Positions 51,907 to 62,221 of a DNA stretch of 64,000 nt are shown here, in pieces. The stretch lies in assembly GCA_009784575.1 (NCBI GenBank), contig WRBK01000004.1, positions 1 to 64,000 on the forward strand. Direction: 5' to 3'. Below the pieces are notes generated by a model that saw only the letters and a program-made list of their open reading frames with translations, made no database searches and was not told where the DNA came from. Position numbers and translations under genes: made by a program. Position 1 is the stretch's first letter. Each line of letters begins with the position of its first letter. The DNA comes from Defluviitaleaceae bacterium (GTDB lineage: Bacteria; Bacillota; Clostridia; Lachnospirales; WRAX01).

Positions 51907-53595
51907 ATGAATCTTTTTAACCGCAAAAAATATGTTACTTTGCCGCAAACTAACTTTACCATTGAGCCTAGTGTACCAGACGGCATGTGGGCGCAGTGCA
52001 AAAAATGTGATAAAACCATATACAATCGACAACTGGGCATATATAAGATATGCCCGGCTTGCGGTGCGCATTTTCGCATATCTGCACCTGAGATGCTTTC
52101 TATTGTAACGGATGAGGGCAGCTTTGATGAGCGTGATGCCGATTTAGTGCCTGAAAATCCTATAAACTATCCTGATTATGTATCTAAAATTGCAAAATTG
52201 GGGGAAACTTTGGATGTAAAAGAGGCTGTGGTATCAGGGAGATGTACTATTAATGGCATAGAAACCATGATATGCATTATGGATAATCGCTTTATCATGG
52301 GCTCTATGGGTTCTGTGGTGGGCGAGAAGATTACGCGTGCCTTTGAAGAGGCCATCGAAAACCGCTTACCCGTCATTGTCTTTACGGCATCTGGCGGTGC
52401 GCGTATGCAAGAGGGCATTGTATCTTTGATGCAGATGGGCAAAGTTAGTGCCGCTGTGAAACGTCACAGCGATGCAGGGTTGCTATATATTAGCGTGCTA
52501 ACAGACCCGACAACGGGTGGCGTAACGGCTAGCTATGCCATGCAGGCTGACATTATATTAGCTGAACCTAGCGCACTGGTAGGCTTTGCGGGGCGGCGCG
52601 TTATAGAGCAGACTATGAAACAAACCTTGCCTGATGATTTTCAGAGTGCAGAGTTTGTGCTAGAGCATGGTTTCATTGACAAAATTGTTCCTCGTAACCA
52701 GATGCGTGACACTTTAGCGAGCATTTTGTGCCTACATGCTACCAAACATACCGCATCTGCCACAATCACAATACCGAAAGTTGAACATTATTGTGGTAGC
52801 GAAACAATAGAGCCATCCGAAGCTGTCGAAATTTCCCGAAAAATATCGCGCCCAACGTCCAAGGATATTATTGGCATTATTTTAACTGATTTTATTGAGT
52901 TTCATGGCGACCGTAACTTTCGCGACGACACGGCGGTTGTAGGTGGTGTGGGATATCTTAATGGTATGCCTGTCACGGTAGTTGGCACACAAAAAGGGCG
53001 CAATCTTGAAGAAAATGTGGCAAATAATTTTGGTCAACCTCATCCTGAGGGTTATCGTAAAGCTTTGCGCCTTATGAAGCAAGCCGAAAAATTTGGCCGC
53101 CCTGTAATTTCTCTTGTAAACACATCTGGCGCGTATTGCGCTACTGGTGCGGAAGAACGCGGGCAGGGTGAAGCAATAGCGCAAAATCTTTTGCAAATGT
53201 CGGGGTTGCAAGTTCCGATAATAACTGTTATAGTAGGAGAGGGCGGTAGCGGTGGTGCATTAGCACTTGCTGTGGCAGACCAAGTGTATATGTTTGAATA
53301 CTCCATGTATTCGATATTGTCGCCAGAGGGCTTTGCGAGTATATTATGGAAAGATGCAAAACGCGCAAAAGAAGCCGCCGCTGTAATGAAGTTACGCCCT
53401 ATAGACCTGCTTGGTCTACAGATTATTGAAGGAATAATACCAGAAGTGGCAGGTGGTTTTGATAATGACGTATCCTTTTCGCTTGATTATTTAAAGAGAC
53501 TACTGATACATGAATTTTCTGCGCTGCTACAACTGACGACTCAGGAGATGTTAGACAAAAGATATGAAAGATTTAGAAAATTTGGGGCATACTGA
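51907..53595 (+). CDS. accDA: Fused acetyl-CoA carboxylase carboxyltransferase AccD-AccA
   Basis: Predicted protein of 562 aa in one uninterrupted frame. Residues about 1-275 are AccD (zinc ribbon CKKC...CPAC, then [12 protein letters not shown]). Residues about 300-560 are AccA ([62 protein letters not shown]). The usual beta and alpha subunits are separate genes in E. coli and Bacillus. The fusion would ensure 1:1 stoichiometry of the transferase that makes malonyl-CoA. Confidence 0.93.
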   Translation: MNLFNRKKYVTLPQTNFTIEPSVPDGMWAQCKKCDKTIYNRQLGIYKICPACGAHFRISAPEMLSIVTDEGSFDERDADLVPENPINYPDYVSKIAKLGETLDVKEAVVSGRCTINGIETMICIMDNRFIMGSMGSVVGEKITRAFEEAIENRLPVIVFTASGGARMQEGIVSLMQMGKVSAAVKRHSDAGLLYISVLTDPTTGGVTASYAMQADIILAEPSALVGFAGRRVIEQTMKQTLPDDFQSAEFVLEHGFIDKIVPRNQMRDTLASILCLHATKHTASATITIPKVEHYCGSETIEPSEAVEISRKISRPTSKDIIGIILTDFIEFHGDRNFRDDTAVVGGVGYLNGMPVTVVGTQKGRNLEENVANNFGQPHPEGYRKALRLMKQAEKFGRPVISLVNTSGAYCATGAEERGQGEAIAQNLLQMSGLQVPIITVIVGEGGSGGALALAVADQVYMFEYSMYSILSPEGFASILWKDAKRAKEAAAVMKLRPIDLLGLQIIEGIIPEVAGGFDNDVSFSLDYLKRLLIHEFSALLQLTTQEMLDKRYERFRKFGAY

Positions 53596-55696
53596 TGTCC
53601 AAGCTAAAAAGGCTAAACTTGTGGAATTTATAAATTCCAAAGAGTATAGCCCGATGACACCCGATGATATGATATTTTTGCTAGATGTGCCGCCTAGGGA
53701 TGTCGATTTGTTTCGTCGGCTTTTAGACGAAATTGTTGACGAAGGCGGCGCGTTTTTTTCACGCAAAAACCGCGTGCTTTCATTAGAACAGGCTGATTTG
53801 GTGACTGGGATTTATGAGCGTCACCCAAGAGGCTTTGGTTTTGTAATTTTGGGAGATGGCGAAGATATTTTTATTAGTGGTTCTTTTTCGGGCGCGGCTA
53901 TACATGGCGATAGGGTGCTTTGTCGCGTAACAGAGCGCAGGAGAACAAGGTCTGAAGGTGTGATTGAACGTGTATTGCAAAGGAAACGGCGGACTGTGGT
54001 TGGCACATATCGCGATGGCTTTGTAATGCCTACAGACAAGCGGTTGCCGAAGGTTTCTGTAGTGCGAAGGGACAGGCATAAAATTAAAAGCGGGCAAACA
54101 GTTATGCTCAATTTAACAAAAGGTTTGAAAGAAACGGAACATAGCGGCTCGATAGCTGAAGTTCTGGGGAATATGCATGATATAGGCATGGATGTGCTGA
54201 CAATTGTGCTTGGGCATGAGATTCCGCATGAATTCCCTAAAAATGTGCTAAAAGCGGCAGATGAAACGCCAGAGGTTGTGACGGATGCTGATATGAAAGG
54301 TCGTCGTGATTTTCGTGACCTGCTAACTGTAACCATTGATGGCTCTGACACAAAAGATATTGATGACGCTGTGTCCATTGAAATGTTGGACAATGGTATT
54401 TTTCGTCTTTATGTTCATATTGCGGATGTAAACCATTATGTACCTGTGGGGTCTGCCATGTGGAAAGAAGCTCTGCGGCGCGGCACGAGCGTATATCTTG
54501 CTGACCGCGTGATACCTATGTTGCCCAAGCGGCTTTCAAATGGCATATGCTCGCTTAATCCGCGCGTGGACAGGCTTGCGCTTACATGCATGATGGATTT
54601 TGATGCCAAGGGTGATGTAGTTAATCACGAAATATGCGAGTCCGTGATACATTCCAATGATGCTGTGACATACGAGAACCTAGCGGATATGTTGGAAAAT
54701 CCTAAATCATCACATATTGTACAATATGCTGAATACATGCCCATGTTCCAAAACATGGAGAAACTAGCAAAGATATTGAAAGAAAGACGGCTAAAACAAG
54801 GTGCTATGGAATTTGACTTTCCAGAGGCAAAGATTGTGGTAGATGCGCACGGTCGCGCCATTGATGTTGTAAAGAGGGATAGAAGCACGGCTACATCAAT
54901 CATAGAAGAGTTTATGGTAGCGGCAAATGAGGTGGTGTCCACAGAATATCATTGGCTTGATATGCCATTTATTTATAGAACACATGAAGAGCCGGACCGC
55001 GAGAAAATAGAGGCTTTGATGAGTTTTATAAGTAATTTTGGCTATAGCTTACGCGGCACTGTAGCACGCACAAAATCTCTGCAAAATCTGCTAGAGCGCA
55101 TAGAGGGAAAGCCAGAGGCTATGCTGATATCCAAACAAGTGCTACGCAGCATGAAGCAAGCGAGGTATGCTTCCGTAGCTCTAGGGCATTTTGGGCTTGC
55201 AAAGCAGTTTTACAGCCATTTTACCTCTCCTATACGCCGCTTTCCAGACCTTGCTATACACGCCATCATAAAGGCGAATATTGCAGGCAGAATTAATGCT
55301 AAAAGTATCAAAGAATTTACGAATAAGCTGCCTGATATCTGCATAAAATGCTCCGAAAATGAACGCAGAGCAGATGCCGCACAGCGTGACGTGGAAGACC
55401 TAAAGAAAGTGGAATATATGGCGGATAAGGTTGGGCAAAGTTTTAAAGGTATAATTTCACATGTGACAGGGCGTGGCTTTTTTGTGGAGCTACCTAACAC
55501 TGTGGAGGGCTTTGTGGATGCCTCAACGCTTATGGATGATTTCTATGTCTTTTTTGAAGGGCAAAGTGCCATGGTCGGTGAGCGCACAGGTAAAACATTT
55601 AGGATAGGCGATGCTGTAAAGATAATTGTTACAAAAGCTGATATGGATATGCGTAGGCTAGATTTTGAAATACATGACAAAAAGCGCAAAGGTTAA
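53564..55696 (+). CDS. rnr: Ribonuclease R
   Basis: Predicted protein of 710 aa. An N-terminal winged-helix region and cold-shock domains ([19 protein letters not shown]) precede the RNB catalytic domain ([17 protein letters not shown] with the metal-binding Asp cluster; SPIRRFPDL) and a C-terminal S1 domain ([17 protein letters not shown]). It is a processive 3'-5' exoribonuclease for structured RNA and rRNA quality control. It overlaps accDA by 32 bases. No smpB follows, unlike many Firmicutes. Confidence 0.93.
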   Translation: MKDLENLGHTDVQAKKAKLVEFINSKEYSPMTPDDMIFLLDVPPRDVDLFRRLLDEIVDEGGAFFSRKNRVLSLEQADLVTGIYERHPRGFGFVILGDGEDIFISGSFSGAAIHGDRVLCRVTERRRTRSEGVIERVLQRKRRTVVGTYRDGFVMPTDKRLPKVSVVRRDRHKIKSGQTVMLNLTKGLKETEHSGSIAEVLGNMHDIGMDVLTIVLGHEIPHEFPKNVLKAADETPEVVTDADMKGRRDFRDLLTVTIDGSDTKDIDDAVSIEMLDNGIFRLYVHIADVNHYVPVGSAMWKEALRRGTSVYLADRVIPMLPKRLSNGICSLNPRVDRLALTCMMDFDAKGDVVNHEICESVIHSNDAVTYENLADMLENPKSSHIVQYAEYMPMFQNMEKLAKILKERRLKQGAMEFDFPEAKIVVDAHGRAIDVVKRDRSTATSIIEEFMVAANEVVSTEYHWLDMPFIYRTHEEPDREKIEALMSFISNFGYSLRGTVARTKSLQNLLERIEGKPEAMLISKQVLRSMKQARYASVALGHFGLAKQFYSHFTSPIRRFPDLAIHAIIKANIAGRINAKSIKEFTNKLPDICIKCSENERRADAAQRDVEDLKKVEYMADKVGQSFKGIISHVTGRGFFVELPNTVEGFVDASTLMDDFYVFFEGQSAMVGERTGKTFRIGDAVKIIVTKADMDMRRLDFEIHDKKRKG

Positions 55697-55697
55697 A

Positions 55698-56471
55698 TTA
55701 TCTTAACATTGCCTTCGTGATTGGATTTGTGATAAATTCAGGCAGTAACATTGTAGACATCACAAGCAATTTATTATATGTCCCTGCAACAACACGGGAC
55801 TTGCCGCGCATCATAGCTCTATAGCCGATGCTTGCTACGGATTCAGGCTTCATCACGAACGCCCTAAAAAGCAAGGTGTGTTCCATTTTTGCCTTATGAG
55901 CAAAAGCAGTGTTTGTTGCGCCTGGGCATAGAGCCGTTACTGTTACGCCAGTCTTCTTTAGCTCCTCAGATATGCCCTTTGAAACATATAGCACATATGC
56001 TTTTGTTGCGCCATATACAGAGCTATTGGGGCAGGGCATAAAGGATGCTGTGGAACCAAGGTTAAGCACGCGCCCATACCCGTTCTTTACCATGTTAGGG
56101 ATGAAAAATTTCATCATTTCTGTAGTATGAATAACATGGACTTTTATCATGTCAATTTCATTTGATAAGCTGGTTTCTAAAAATGTGCCTCTTTCGTTAA
56201 ACCCTGCGTTATTAATCAAATACTGAATATTTATGCCGATTTCTTTGGTTTTCTTATAAATCATATGAGCGGCATTTTCTTGCTTTAAATCTGCAACAAT
56301 TGCGTGGATTTCTATGGCATATTTGGTCGAAAGAAAATCTGCTTGTTTGCTTAATTTCTGCAAATCCCGTGAAACGAGTATAAGATTGATTCCTTCCTGT
56401 GCAAATTTTTCTGATAATGCCCTACCTATGCCACTTGTTGTATCTGTTATTAATGCATATTTATTAGTCAT
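55698..56471 (-). CDS. SDR-family oxidoreductase
   Basis: Predicted protein of 257 aa from ATG 56471 (GGAGGTC directly upstream; longer track start rejected). Classical short-chain dehydrogenase: ALITDTTSGIGRALSEKFA, NNAGFNERG, and Tyr/Lys in SSVYGATKAYVL. It resembles the DltE/YqjQ-like group acting on unknown carbonyl substrates. It lies downstream of, and slightly overlaps, a frameshifted MerR regulator gene that may have controlled it. Confidence 0.85.
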   Translation of the reverse strand: MTNKYALITDTTSGIGRALSEKFAQEGINLILVSRDLQKLSKQADFLSTKYAIEIHAIVADLKQENAAHMIYKKTKEIGINIQYLINNAGFNERGTFLETSLSNEIDMIKVHVIHTTEMMKFFIPNMVKNGYGRVLNLGSTASFMPCPNSSVYGATKAYVLYVSKGISEELKKTGVTVTALCPGATNTAFAHKAKMEHTLLFRAFVMKPESVASIGYRAMMRGKSRVVAGTYNKLLVMSTMLLPEFITNPITKAMLR

Positions 56472-56825
56472 AATGACCTCCATAAAACTCGATTTTCTTT
56501 TCAATTAGCTCTTGTCGATTTTGGAATATTCTAATTCTCCTCGTCAAAAATTTGCTATGTTCTCTTAGTATGTCACGTTTTTGCGGAATGGATTCTCCAC
56601 CATCTCTCACTAACAAAGAAACATACTGCTTAATTTTAGCAATCGGCATATCTGTATCGCGCATACATCGTATCAAGAAAATCCATTTCACATCGGATTC
56701 CAAATACACTTGATGACCAGATTTATTTCTTGCTATGGGAGGCAAAAGCCCCTCTTTTCGTAGTAACACAGTTCATCTTTAGTAAAGCCAAGTTTGGCGG
56801 TCACCTCACTAGTGTCGTAGCTCAT
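56464..56825 (-). pseudogene. MerR-family regulator with a one-base frameshift
   Basis: From ATG 56825 (AGAGGTGA upstream) the frame gives MSYDTSEVTAKLGFTKDELCYY, the start of a MerR helix-turn-helix. The continuing EGLLPPIARNKSGHQVYLESDVKWIF and the C-terminal coiled coil lie in the next frame. Adding one A to the A4 run at 56755-56758 (minus strand) restores YYEKEGLLPP. The product would be about 120 aa and is expected to regulate the overlapping SDR gene. Confidence 0.75.
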
Positions 56826-56905
56826 ATAAATCACCTCTTTAAAATAATTTTACCTCATGGAGCGCGCACCATGTCAAGTAAAAAATAAATTTCTGTGATT
56901 TTGAT

Positions 56906-56934
56906 TTGCAAACACTCAAAATATGTGCTATAAT
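56906..56934 (+). promoter_or_regulatory. Promoter of ppdK
   Basis: TTGCAA (56906-56911), a 17-base spacer and a perfect TATAAT (56929-56934). The start is about 35 bases before the ATG. Confidence 0.82.
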
Positions 56935-56976
56935 GTTGGGGTTGATAGAATTTATACAATTTTTGGGAGGTAAGAG

Positions 56977-59625
56977 ATGGCTGAGAAGTATGTATACATG
57001 TTTAAAGAAGGTAATGGCAAAATGCGCAATCTTCTGGGGGGCAAAGGTGCTAACTTAGCGGAGATGACTGCACTTGGGCTGCCTATTCCACAAGGTTTTG
57101 TAGTAACTACAGAGGCTTGCACGCTGTACAACACATCGGGCAAGGTGATGAGCGATGAGGTAAAAAACCAAATCGATGCGGCCATCGTCCAACTAGAGCA
57201 AATTGAAAATAAAAAATTTGGCGACGACCAAAACCCACTTTTGGTTTCTGTGCGCTCTGGCTCTCGTGCATCTATGCCAGGTATGATGGATACAGTTTTG
57301 AACCTTGGGCTTAATGATGTATCTGCAGAGGCAATGGCTAAAAGTACCGACAATCCACGCTTTGCATATGACAATTACCGTCGTTTTATCATGATGTTTT
57401 CTGATGTTGTTATTGGCGTAAGTAAGCATAAATTTGAGAAAGTTTTTGATGAATATAAAGAAAAAGTTGGCGCGAAAGAAGATTTGGATCTTAATGGCGA
57501 GCAAATGAAAGAAGTTGCGGAAATCTTCAAGCAAGTTTATCGTGATGACCAAGGCAAGGATTTTCCTTCTGATGCCAAGGAACAGCTTTATGAGGCTGTT
57601 TGTGCTGTTTTCCGCTCTTGGGATAATGAACGTGCATTTATCTATCGCCGCATACACGATATTCCATATGATTGGGGTACAGCTGTAAATGTACAAGCTA
57701 TGGTATTTGGTAATACGGGCGACGACAGCGGCACAGGCGTTGTGTTTAGTCGTAATGCTGCCACAGGCGAAAAAGAGATTTATGGCGAATATATGATGAA
57801 CGCGCAAGGCGAGGACGTTGTTGCTGGCGTACGTACACCAAAGCCATTTGCGGAGCTTAAAGAAGAAAATCCTGCCATCTATGATGAATTTGTAAAATGG
57901 TGTGATGTTCTTGAAAAGCACTACAAAGATGTACAGGATATGGAAATTACTATCGAGAAGGGCAAGCTATACTTCTTGCAAACAAGAAATGCTAAAACTA
58001 CGGCGGCGGCGGCTCTTCGCATTGCCATAGACCTTGTTAAAGAGGGTCTGATAACAGAAGAAGATGCACTAATGAAAGTCGATGCTAAACAGCTAGACCA
58101 ACTATTGCATCCTGTATTTGACGAAGCGGCTCTTAAAAAAGCTACTGGTATAGGCAAAGCTCTCGGTGCATCTCCTGGTGCTGCTTGCGGTAAAGTTTAT
58201 TTCACATCTGAAGATGCTGAAATGGCGGCTGAAAGAGGTGAAAAGGTTATTCTTGTGCGTAATGAGACCTCTCCAGAAGATATCCGTGGTATGCAGGTTT
58301 CTGAAGGTATCTTGACAGTTAAAGGCGGCATGACATCTCACGCGGCACTTGTTGCGCGCCAAATGGGTACATGCTGTATCTCTGGTTGCGAAGCTATCAA
58401 GCTAAACGAAGCTGGTAAGTGCTTTACGCTTGGCGGCAACACATATAATGAAGGCGATGTTATTTCTCTTGATGGTACAAGTGGTATCGTTTATGGCGAA
58501 GGCATTGCTACTGTAGAAAGCGAAATATCTGGTGACTTTGCTACATTTATGGCATGGGCAGACAAAGCGAGAAAACTGCGCGTACGCACAAATGCTGATA
58601 CGCCAGATGATGCGAAAAGAGCTATAGAGTTCGGCGCAGAAGGCATTGGTCTTGTTCGTTCTGAGCATATGTTCTTTGACAAAGAACGCCTGCCAAAAAT
58701 CCAAGTGATGATTCTGGCAGAAACCACAGAAGAACGCCGCAAGGCTTGTGACGACCTATTAGGCTTCCAAAAAGCTGACTATGCTGGCATCTTTGAGGCT
58801 ATGGGCGGCTTGCCTGTTACTATCCGTCTTCTTGACCCGCCATTGCATGAGTTTGTACCAAAAACAGACCAAGAGTTTGATACTTTAGCAAAGCTAACAG
58901 GCAAATCTGTAGCGGAGCTAAAAGAAAAGAGTCATGCCCTGCATGAAATTAATCCAATGATGGGTCATCGCGGTTTACGCCTTGCTGTTAGCTATCCTGA
59001 GCTTGCAGAAATGCAAACAACTGCTATCATTGAAGCGGCTATAGAAGTAAACAAAAAAGGCATCAAAATTGTACCAGAAATGATGATTCCGCTTACTACT
59101 GACAAAAAAGAATTTGATTTTGTTAAGAGCGTTGTCGAAAAAACAGCCAAAGAAATTCTTGCAAAGTCTGACATAAAAGTGGAATACATGATAGGTACAA
59201 TGATTGAGATTCCTCGCGCTTGCTTGATTTCTGATGAGCTTGCTAAAGAAGCCGAGTTCTTCTCATTTGGTACAAATGACCTTACACAAATGACATATGG
59301 CATTTCTCGCGATGATGCGGGTAAAATTATGGCAGACTACTTAGAACGCAATATCTTTGAAGTAGACCCAACGGCACGTCTTGACCAAATTGGTGTGGGC
59401 GAGCTTATGAAGATATCTGTTGAGCGAGGTCGCAAGACCCGCCCGAATATCAAGCTTGGTATTTGCGGTGAGCATGGTGGCGACCCGAGTTCTATCAACT
59501 TCTGCCATCTATTAGGACTTGACTATGTATCTTGCTCGCCATATCGCGTACCTATCGCGCGCTTGGCGGCGGCGCAGTCTGCTATAGCTGATAAGCGCGG
59601 CGAAGCTTTGGTAAGTATCGGATAA
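56977..59625 (+). CDS. ppdK: Pyruvate, phosphate dikinase
   Basis: Predicted protein of 882 aa, full length. ATP-grasp N-terminal domain (GGKGANLAEMTALGLPIPQGF), phosphohistidine domain (GGMTSHAALVARQMGTCC) and PEP/pyruvate barrel with the catalytic Cys in LGICGEHGGDP. It converts pyruvate and PEP into each other using ATP/AMP and Pi/PPi. In anaerobes it serves PPi-based glycolysis or gluconeogenesis. TTGGGAGG precedes the ATG. It is monocistronic. Confidence 0.97.
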   Translation: MAEKYVYMFKEGNGKMRNLLGGKGANLAEMTALGLPIPQGFVVTTEACTLYNTSGKVMSDEVKNQIDAAIVQLEQIENKKFGDDQNPLLVSVRSGSRASMPGMMDTVLNLGLNDVSAEAMAKSTDNPRFAYDNYRRFIMMFSDVVIGVSKHKFEKVFDEYKEKVGAKEDLDLNGEQMKEVAEIFKQVYRDDQGKDFPSDAKEQLYEAVCAVFRSWDNERAFIYRRIHDIPYDWGTAVNVQAMVFGNTGDDSGTGVVFSRNAATGEKEIYGEYMMNAQGEDVVAGVRTPKPFAELKEENPAIYDEFVKWCDVLEKHYKDVQDMEITIEKGKLYFLQTRNAKTTAAAALRIAIDLVKEGLITEEDALMKVDAKQLDQLLHPVFDEAALKKATGIGKALGASPGAACGKVYFTSEDAEMAAERGEKVILVRNETSPEDIRGMQVSEGILTVKGGMTSHAALVARQMGTCCISGCEAIKLNEAGKCFTLGGNTYNEGDVISLDGTSGIVYGEGIATVESEISGDFATFMAWADKARKLRVRTNADTPDDAKRAIEFGAEGIGLVRSEHMFFDKERLPKIQVMILAETTEERRKACDDLLGFQKADYAGIFEAMGGLPVTIRLLDPPLHEFVPKTDQEFDTLAKLTGKSVAELKEKSHALHEINPMMGHRGLRLAVSYPELAEMQTTAIIEAAIEVNKKGIKIVPEMMIPLTTDKKEFDFVKSVVEKTAKEILAKSDIKVEYMIGTMIEIPRACLISDELAKEAEFFSFGTNDLTQMTYGISRDDAGKIMADYLERNIFEVDPTARLDQIGVGELMKISVERGRKTRPNIKLGICGEHGGDPSSINFCHLLGLDYVSCSPYRVPIARLAAAQSAIADKRGEALVSIG

Positions 59626-59645
59626 TTATTATAAATAATAAAATA

Positions 59646-59664
59646 TTTATCGAAAAACGATAAA
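59646..59664. promoter_or_regulatory. Palindrome upstream of the DUF2975/HTH cassette
   Basis: TTTATCG-aaaaa-CGATAAA is a perfect 7-bp inverted repeat ending 7 bases before the -35 box of the next promoter. It may be an operator for the HTH protein encoded in that cassette. As a ppdK terminator it would lack a T-tract. Confidence 0.5.
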
Positions 59665-59670
59665 AAATAC

Positions 59671-59700
59671 TTGACAAACATAAAATCTCTATGATATGAT
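59671..59700 (+). promoter_or_regulatory. Promoter of the DUF2975/HTH cassette
   Basis: TTGACA (59671-59676), an 18-base spacer and TATGAT (59695-59700), about 30 bases before the ATG at 59731. Confidence 0.75.
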
Positions 59701-59730
59701 AAGTTAAAGTCATGCCATGGGGGTTTTGTT

Positions 59731-60261
59731 ATGGAGAAAAAACGCGAAAGAATTATGAAAATATGCGGCGTTGTATATTGGGTTATGACGGTAGCTGTGG
59801 TGTTGTTCGTACTCTTTGGTTTGTCATTTTTGGCACGAGAAATTTGGCCACTTGTTGGTTCACATGAAATTTGGGTACAAATAGCTGGTATTGAGGTTGC
59901 TTTTTTATATTTTGACCTACTACCGATTGCTATACCGTTTATAGATATTGGGCTGACTGGCCCGCAGGCTGGTCCTATAGGCAATATCTTTTTCGTTATT
60001 TCTGTTAATCTATTTGGCATTGGCGTTTTGACAGGTCTTTTACTGTATATTCGCCATATATTCAAAGATTTGAGCCGTGGCGGGTCGCCTTTCAGCAAAC
60101 GTATTGTAAACGGCGCGTATTTTCTAATGACTATATTGCTGTGGTCGGCAATTCTTGATAGGGATTTGATTGGTCTTTTCATTGCGGCATTGGTAGGTCT
60201 TTTCTGTCTTATTCTTGACTATGGACGCATTTTGCAAGAGGATGCCGATACCACGCTGTAA
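59731..60261 (+). CDS. DUF2975 membrane protein
   Basis: Predicted protein of 176 aa with four transmembrane helices (about 12-36, 52-78, 85-115, 128-160). The FSKRIVNGAYFLMTILLWSAI segment matches the DUF2975 pattern. The family is widespread in Firmicutes, nearly always beside a small Cro/CI-type HTH gene, as here. The function is unknown. Confidence 0.82.
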   Translation: MEKKRERIMKICGVVYWVMTVAVVLFVLFGLSFLAREIWPLVGSHEIWVQIAGIEVAFLYFDLLPIAIPFIDIGLTGPQAGPIGNIFFVISVNLFGIGVLTGLLLYIRHIFKDLSRGGSPFSKRIVNGAYFLMTILLWSAILDRDLIGLFIAALVGLFCLILDYGRILQEDADTTL

Positions 60262-60274
60262 AGGGGCTGATGAT

Positions 60275-60490
60275 ATGATTATCCTTCGTCTTGATAGAAT
60301 GATGGCAGATAGAAAAATGCCGCTGGGTGAGCTTGCAAAGCGCGTAGGCATATCAAATGCCAATCTTTCTAATATCAAAACAGGTAAAATCAGTGCGATT
60401 CGCTTTTCTACACTTGATGCTATTTGTGAAGTGCTGGATTGTCAGCCTGGAGATATTTTAGAATATAAGCCAAAGGAGGAATTGCAGTGA
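60275..60490 (+). CDS. Small Cro/CI-type HTH regulator (YozG-like)
   Basis: Predicted protein of 71 aa from ATG 60275 (the track start is 20 codons too early). One XRE helix-turn-helix (MPLGELAKRVGISNANLSNIKTGKISAIRFSTLDAIC) with the LDCQPGDILEY ending. It is the usual partner of DUF2975 proteins, probably an autoregulator. It ends overlapping the next small gene (GTGA). Confidence 0.88.
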   Translation: MIILRLDRMMADRKMPLGELAKRVGISNANLSNIKTGKISAIRFSTLDAICEVLDCQPGDILEYKPKEELQ

Positions 60491-60699
60491 AAAAGAATTT
60501 TGTGAAAACTTGGTGGACACTTATAGTGCTGTTTGCTTTTATGCTCGCTGGACCGATTGGGACGTTAGTTTACCGAACATGGTTTTTTGGCTATGTACCG
60601 AGGGAAATTGCTATATTTATGGCTCTTGTTCTAGCTCTTCAAATATGGTGTGTTATCAGATTTATAAAGAGCAAAGCCAAAAAAAGTTCTTGCTTGTGA
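60487..60699 (+). CDS. Small two-helix membrane protein
   Basis: Predicted protein of 70 aa with a GTG start overlapping the HTH stop and AAAGGAGG at 60472-60479. Two hydrophobic helices (about 8-30 and 42-62) and a lysine-rich tail. It belongs to the DUF2975/HTH cassette by position. I do not recognise a family. Confidence 0.6.
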   Translation: MKKNFVKTWWTLIVLFAFMLAGPIGTLVYRTWFFGYVPREIAIFMALVLALQIWCVIRFIKSKAKKSSCL

Positions 60700-60743
60700 C
60701 GTTGGGTAATGAGTTATAATATCTGTAAGGGAGGGTCATGAGC

Positions 60744-61523
60744 ATGTATAATCAAAAAGCAATACCCGAAGGCTATATGACTGTGGGGCAAATAGCGAAA
60801 AAGATGGGCATAACCGTTCGCACTTTACAATATTATGACAAGCAGAGCGTGCTTTCGCCTTCGGCGCAAAGCGAGGGAGGTCGCAGGCTCTATACTGATA
60901 AAGACATGATAAGTCTGCACCAAATATTATCAATGAAATATTTAGGGTTTTCGCTAGAGGACATTAAGGCACGCCTTGTCTCTCTGGATACACCGACTGA
61001 TGTTGCTAATGCACTAACGGAACATGCTGCCGTAATTCGACAGAAAATAGATATTTTATCAGAATCTTTGCAAGCTATAAAGTTGCTAAAGGATGAAGTG
61101 CTGCAAATGCAGTCGGTAGACTTTAGGAAATACTCTGATATTATTGTCAATTTGAAAATGAAAAATGATATGTATTGGGTTATCAAACATTTTGACGATA
61201 GTACTATGGACTATTTTCGGGGTCGCTTTAATGAAGAGACCGCGCAAATGATGATGAAGAGTTTGAACGAATTGCAAAATGAGGCAATACATCTTAAAAA
61301 TAGTGGTGTGTCACCAGAAAGCGAAAAAGGTCATGAATTTGCAAAGGCTTTTTGGGATGTTATCATGAAGTTTGCAGGTGACGACACGTCTATATTATCA
61401 AAAATGCTTGAAATTTCAGATAAGGTAAGTTGTGTCGATTTTGACGACTTTATCAGTCAAGCCTTGGATGCTTATTTTGAAAAAATAGGATATAATCCAT
61501 TTAAGAAGGAGGAAATGATTTGA
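60744..61523 (+). CDS. MerR-family transcriptional regulator
   Basis: Predicted protein of 259 aa from ATG 60744 (AAGGGAGGG at 60727-60735 fits this better than ATG 60738). The N-terminal winged HTH (YMTVGQIAKKMGITVRTLQYYDKQSVL) and coiled coil are followed by an effector-like helical C-terminal domain (about 130-255). It overlaps the ABC ATPase gene by 4 bases, so it probably controls its own efflux operon in response to a ligand. Confidence 0.88.
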   Translation: MYNQKAIPEGYMTVGQIAKKMGITVRTLQYYDKQSVLSPSAQSEGGRRLYTDKDMISLHQILSMKYLGFSLEDIKARLVSLDTPTDVANALTEHAAVIRQKIDILSESLQAIKLLKDEVLQMQSVDFRKYSDIIVNLKMKNDMYWVIKHFDDSTMDYFRGRFNEETAQMMMKSLNELQNEAIHLKNSGVSPESEKGHEFAKAFWDVIMKFAGDDTSILSKMLEISDKVSCVDFDDFISQALDAYFEKIGYNPFKKEEMI

Positions 61524-62221
61524 TTTCAATGACAAATGTTGTCAAAAGATTTAATGGCAACACCGTATTAAAAGATGTTAGCTTTGAGGTAAAAGCAGGC
61601 GAGATTTTTGGTCTGCTTGGTCCATCGGGTGCTGGCAAGACTACTATCATCAATATTCTTGCTAAACAACTAACAGCTGAAGGTGGCACACATACTGTAG
61701 CTGTTGATGATTTTACGCAAGTAGGGCTGATGCTTGAGGAAGATGGGTTATATGGCCGCCTATCGGCTATGCAAAACCTTAATTTGTTTGCGGGCATATA
61801 TGGCGTGGGCAAGGCAAAGGCAGAAGAGGCTTTGGCTAGCGTGGGTCTGATAGATGCTGCTAAAAGGCCTGTTGCAAAGCTTTCAAAGGGTATGCGTCAG
61901 AGGCTTGCTTTGGCACGGGCTATACTGCATTCGCCCAAGGTGCTGTTCTTAGATGAACCAACGGCAAATCTTGACCCAAATACAGCGCGTGGGATACACA
62001 AGCTTGTTTTTGCTTTGCGCGACGAAGGCACAACGGTGTTTTTGACAACCCATAATATGGAAGAAGCCGTAAACCTTTGTAATAATGTGGCATTGCTACA
62101 TAAAGGCGAGATTGTGGAATATGGTGCGCCAAAAGAAATCTGTGAGCGACATGATTCTTTTAAAACTGTGCCAGATTTGGAGTCTGTTTTTGTAAAATTA
62201 ACGGGGGTGGTGCTAGAATGA
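61520..62221 (+). CDS. ABC transporter ATP-binding protein
   Basis: Predicted protein of 233 aa with a TTG start 61520 and AAGGAGG 7 bases upstream. Walker A GPSGAGKTT, signature LSKGMRQRL, Walker B VLFLDEPTANLDP and H-loop LTTHNMEEAV. NatA/DrrA-like. It works with the ABC-2 permease encoded next, probably for drug or peptide export. Confidence 0.92.
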   Translation: MISMTNVVKRFNGNTVLKDVSFEVKAGEIFGLLGPSGAGKTTIINILAKQLTAEGGTHTVAVDDFTQVGLMLEEDGLYGRLSAMQNLNLFAGIYGVGKAKAEEALASVGLIDAAKRPVAKLSKGMRQRLALARAILHSPKVLFLDEPTANLDPNTARGIHKLVFALRDEGTTVFLTTHNMEEAVNLCNNVALLHKGEIVEYGAPKEICERHDSFKTVPDLESVFVKLTGVVLE

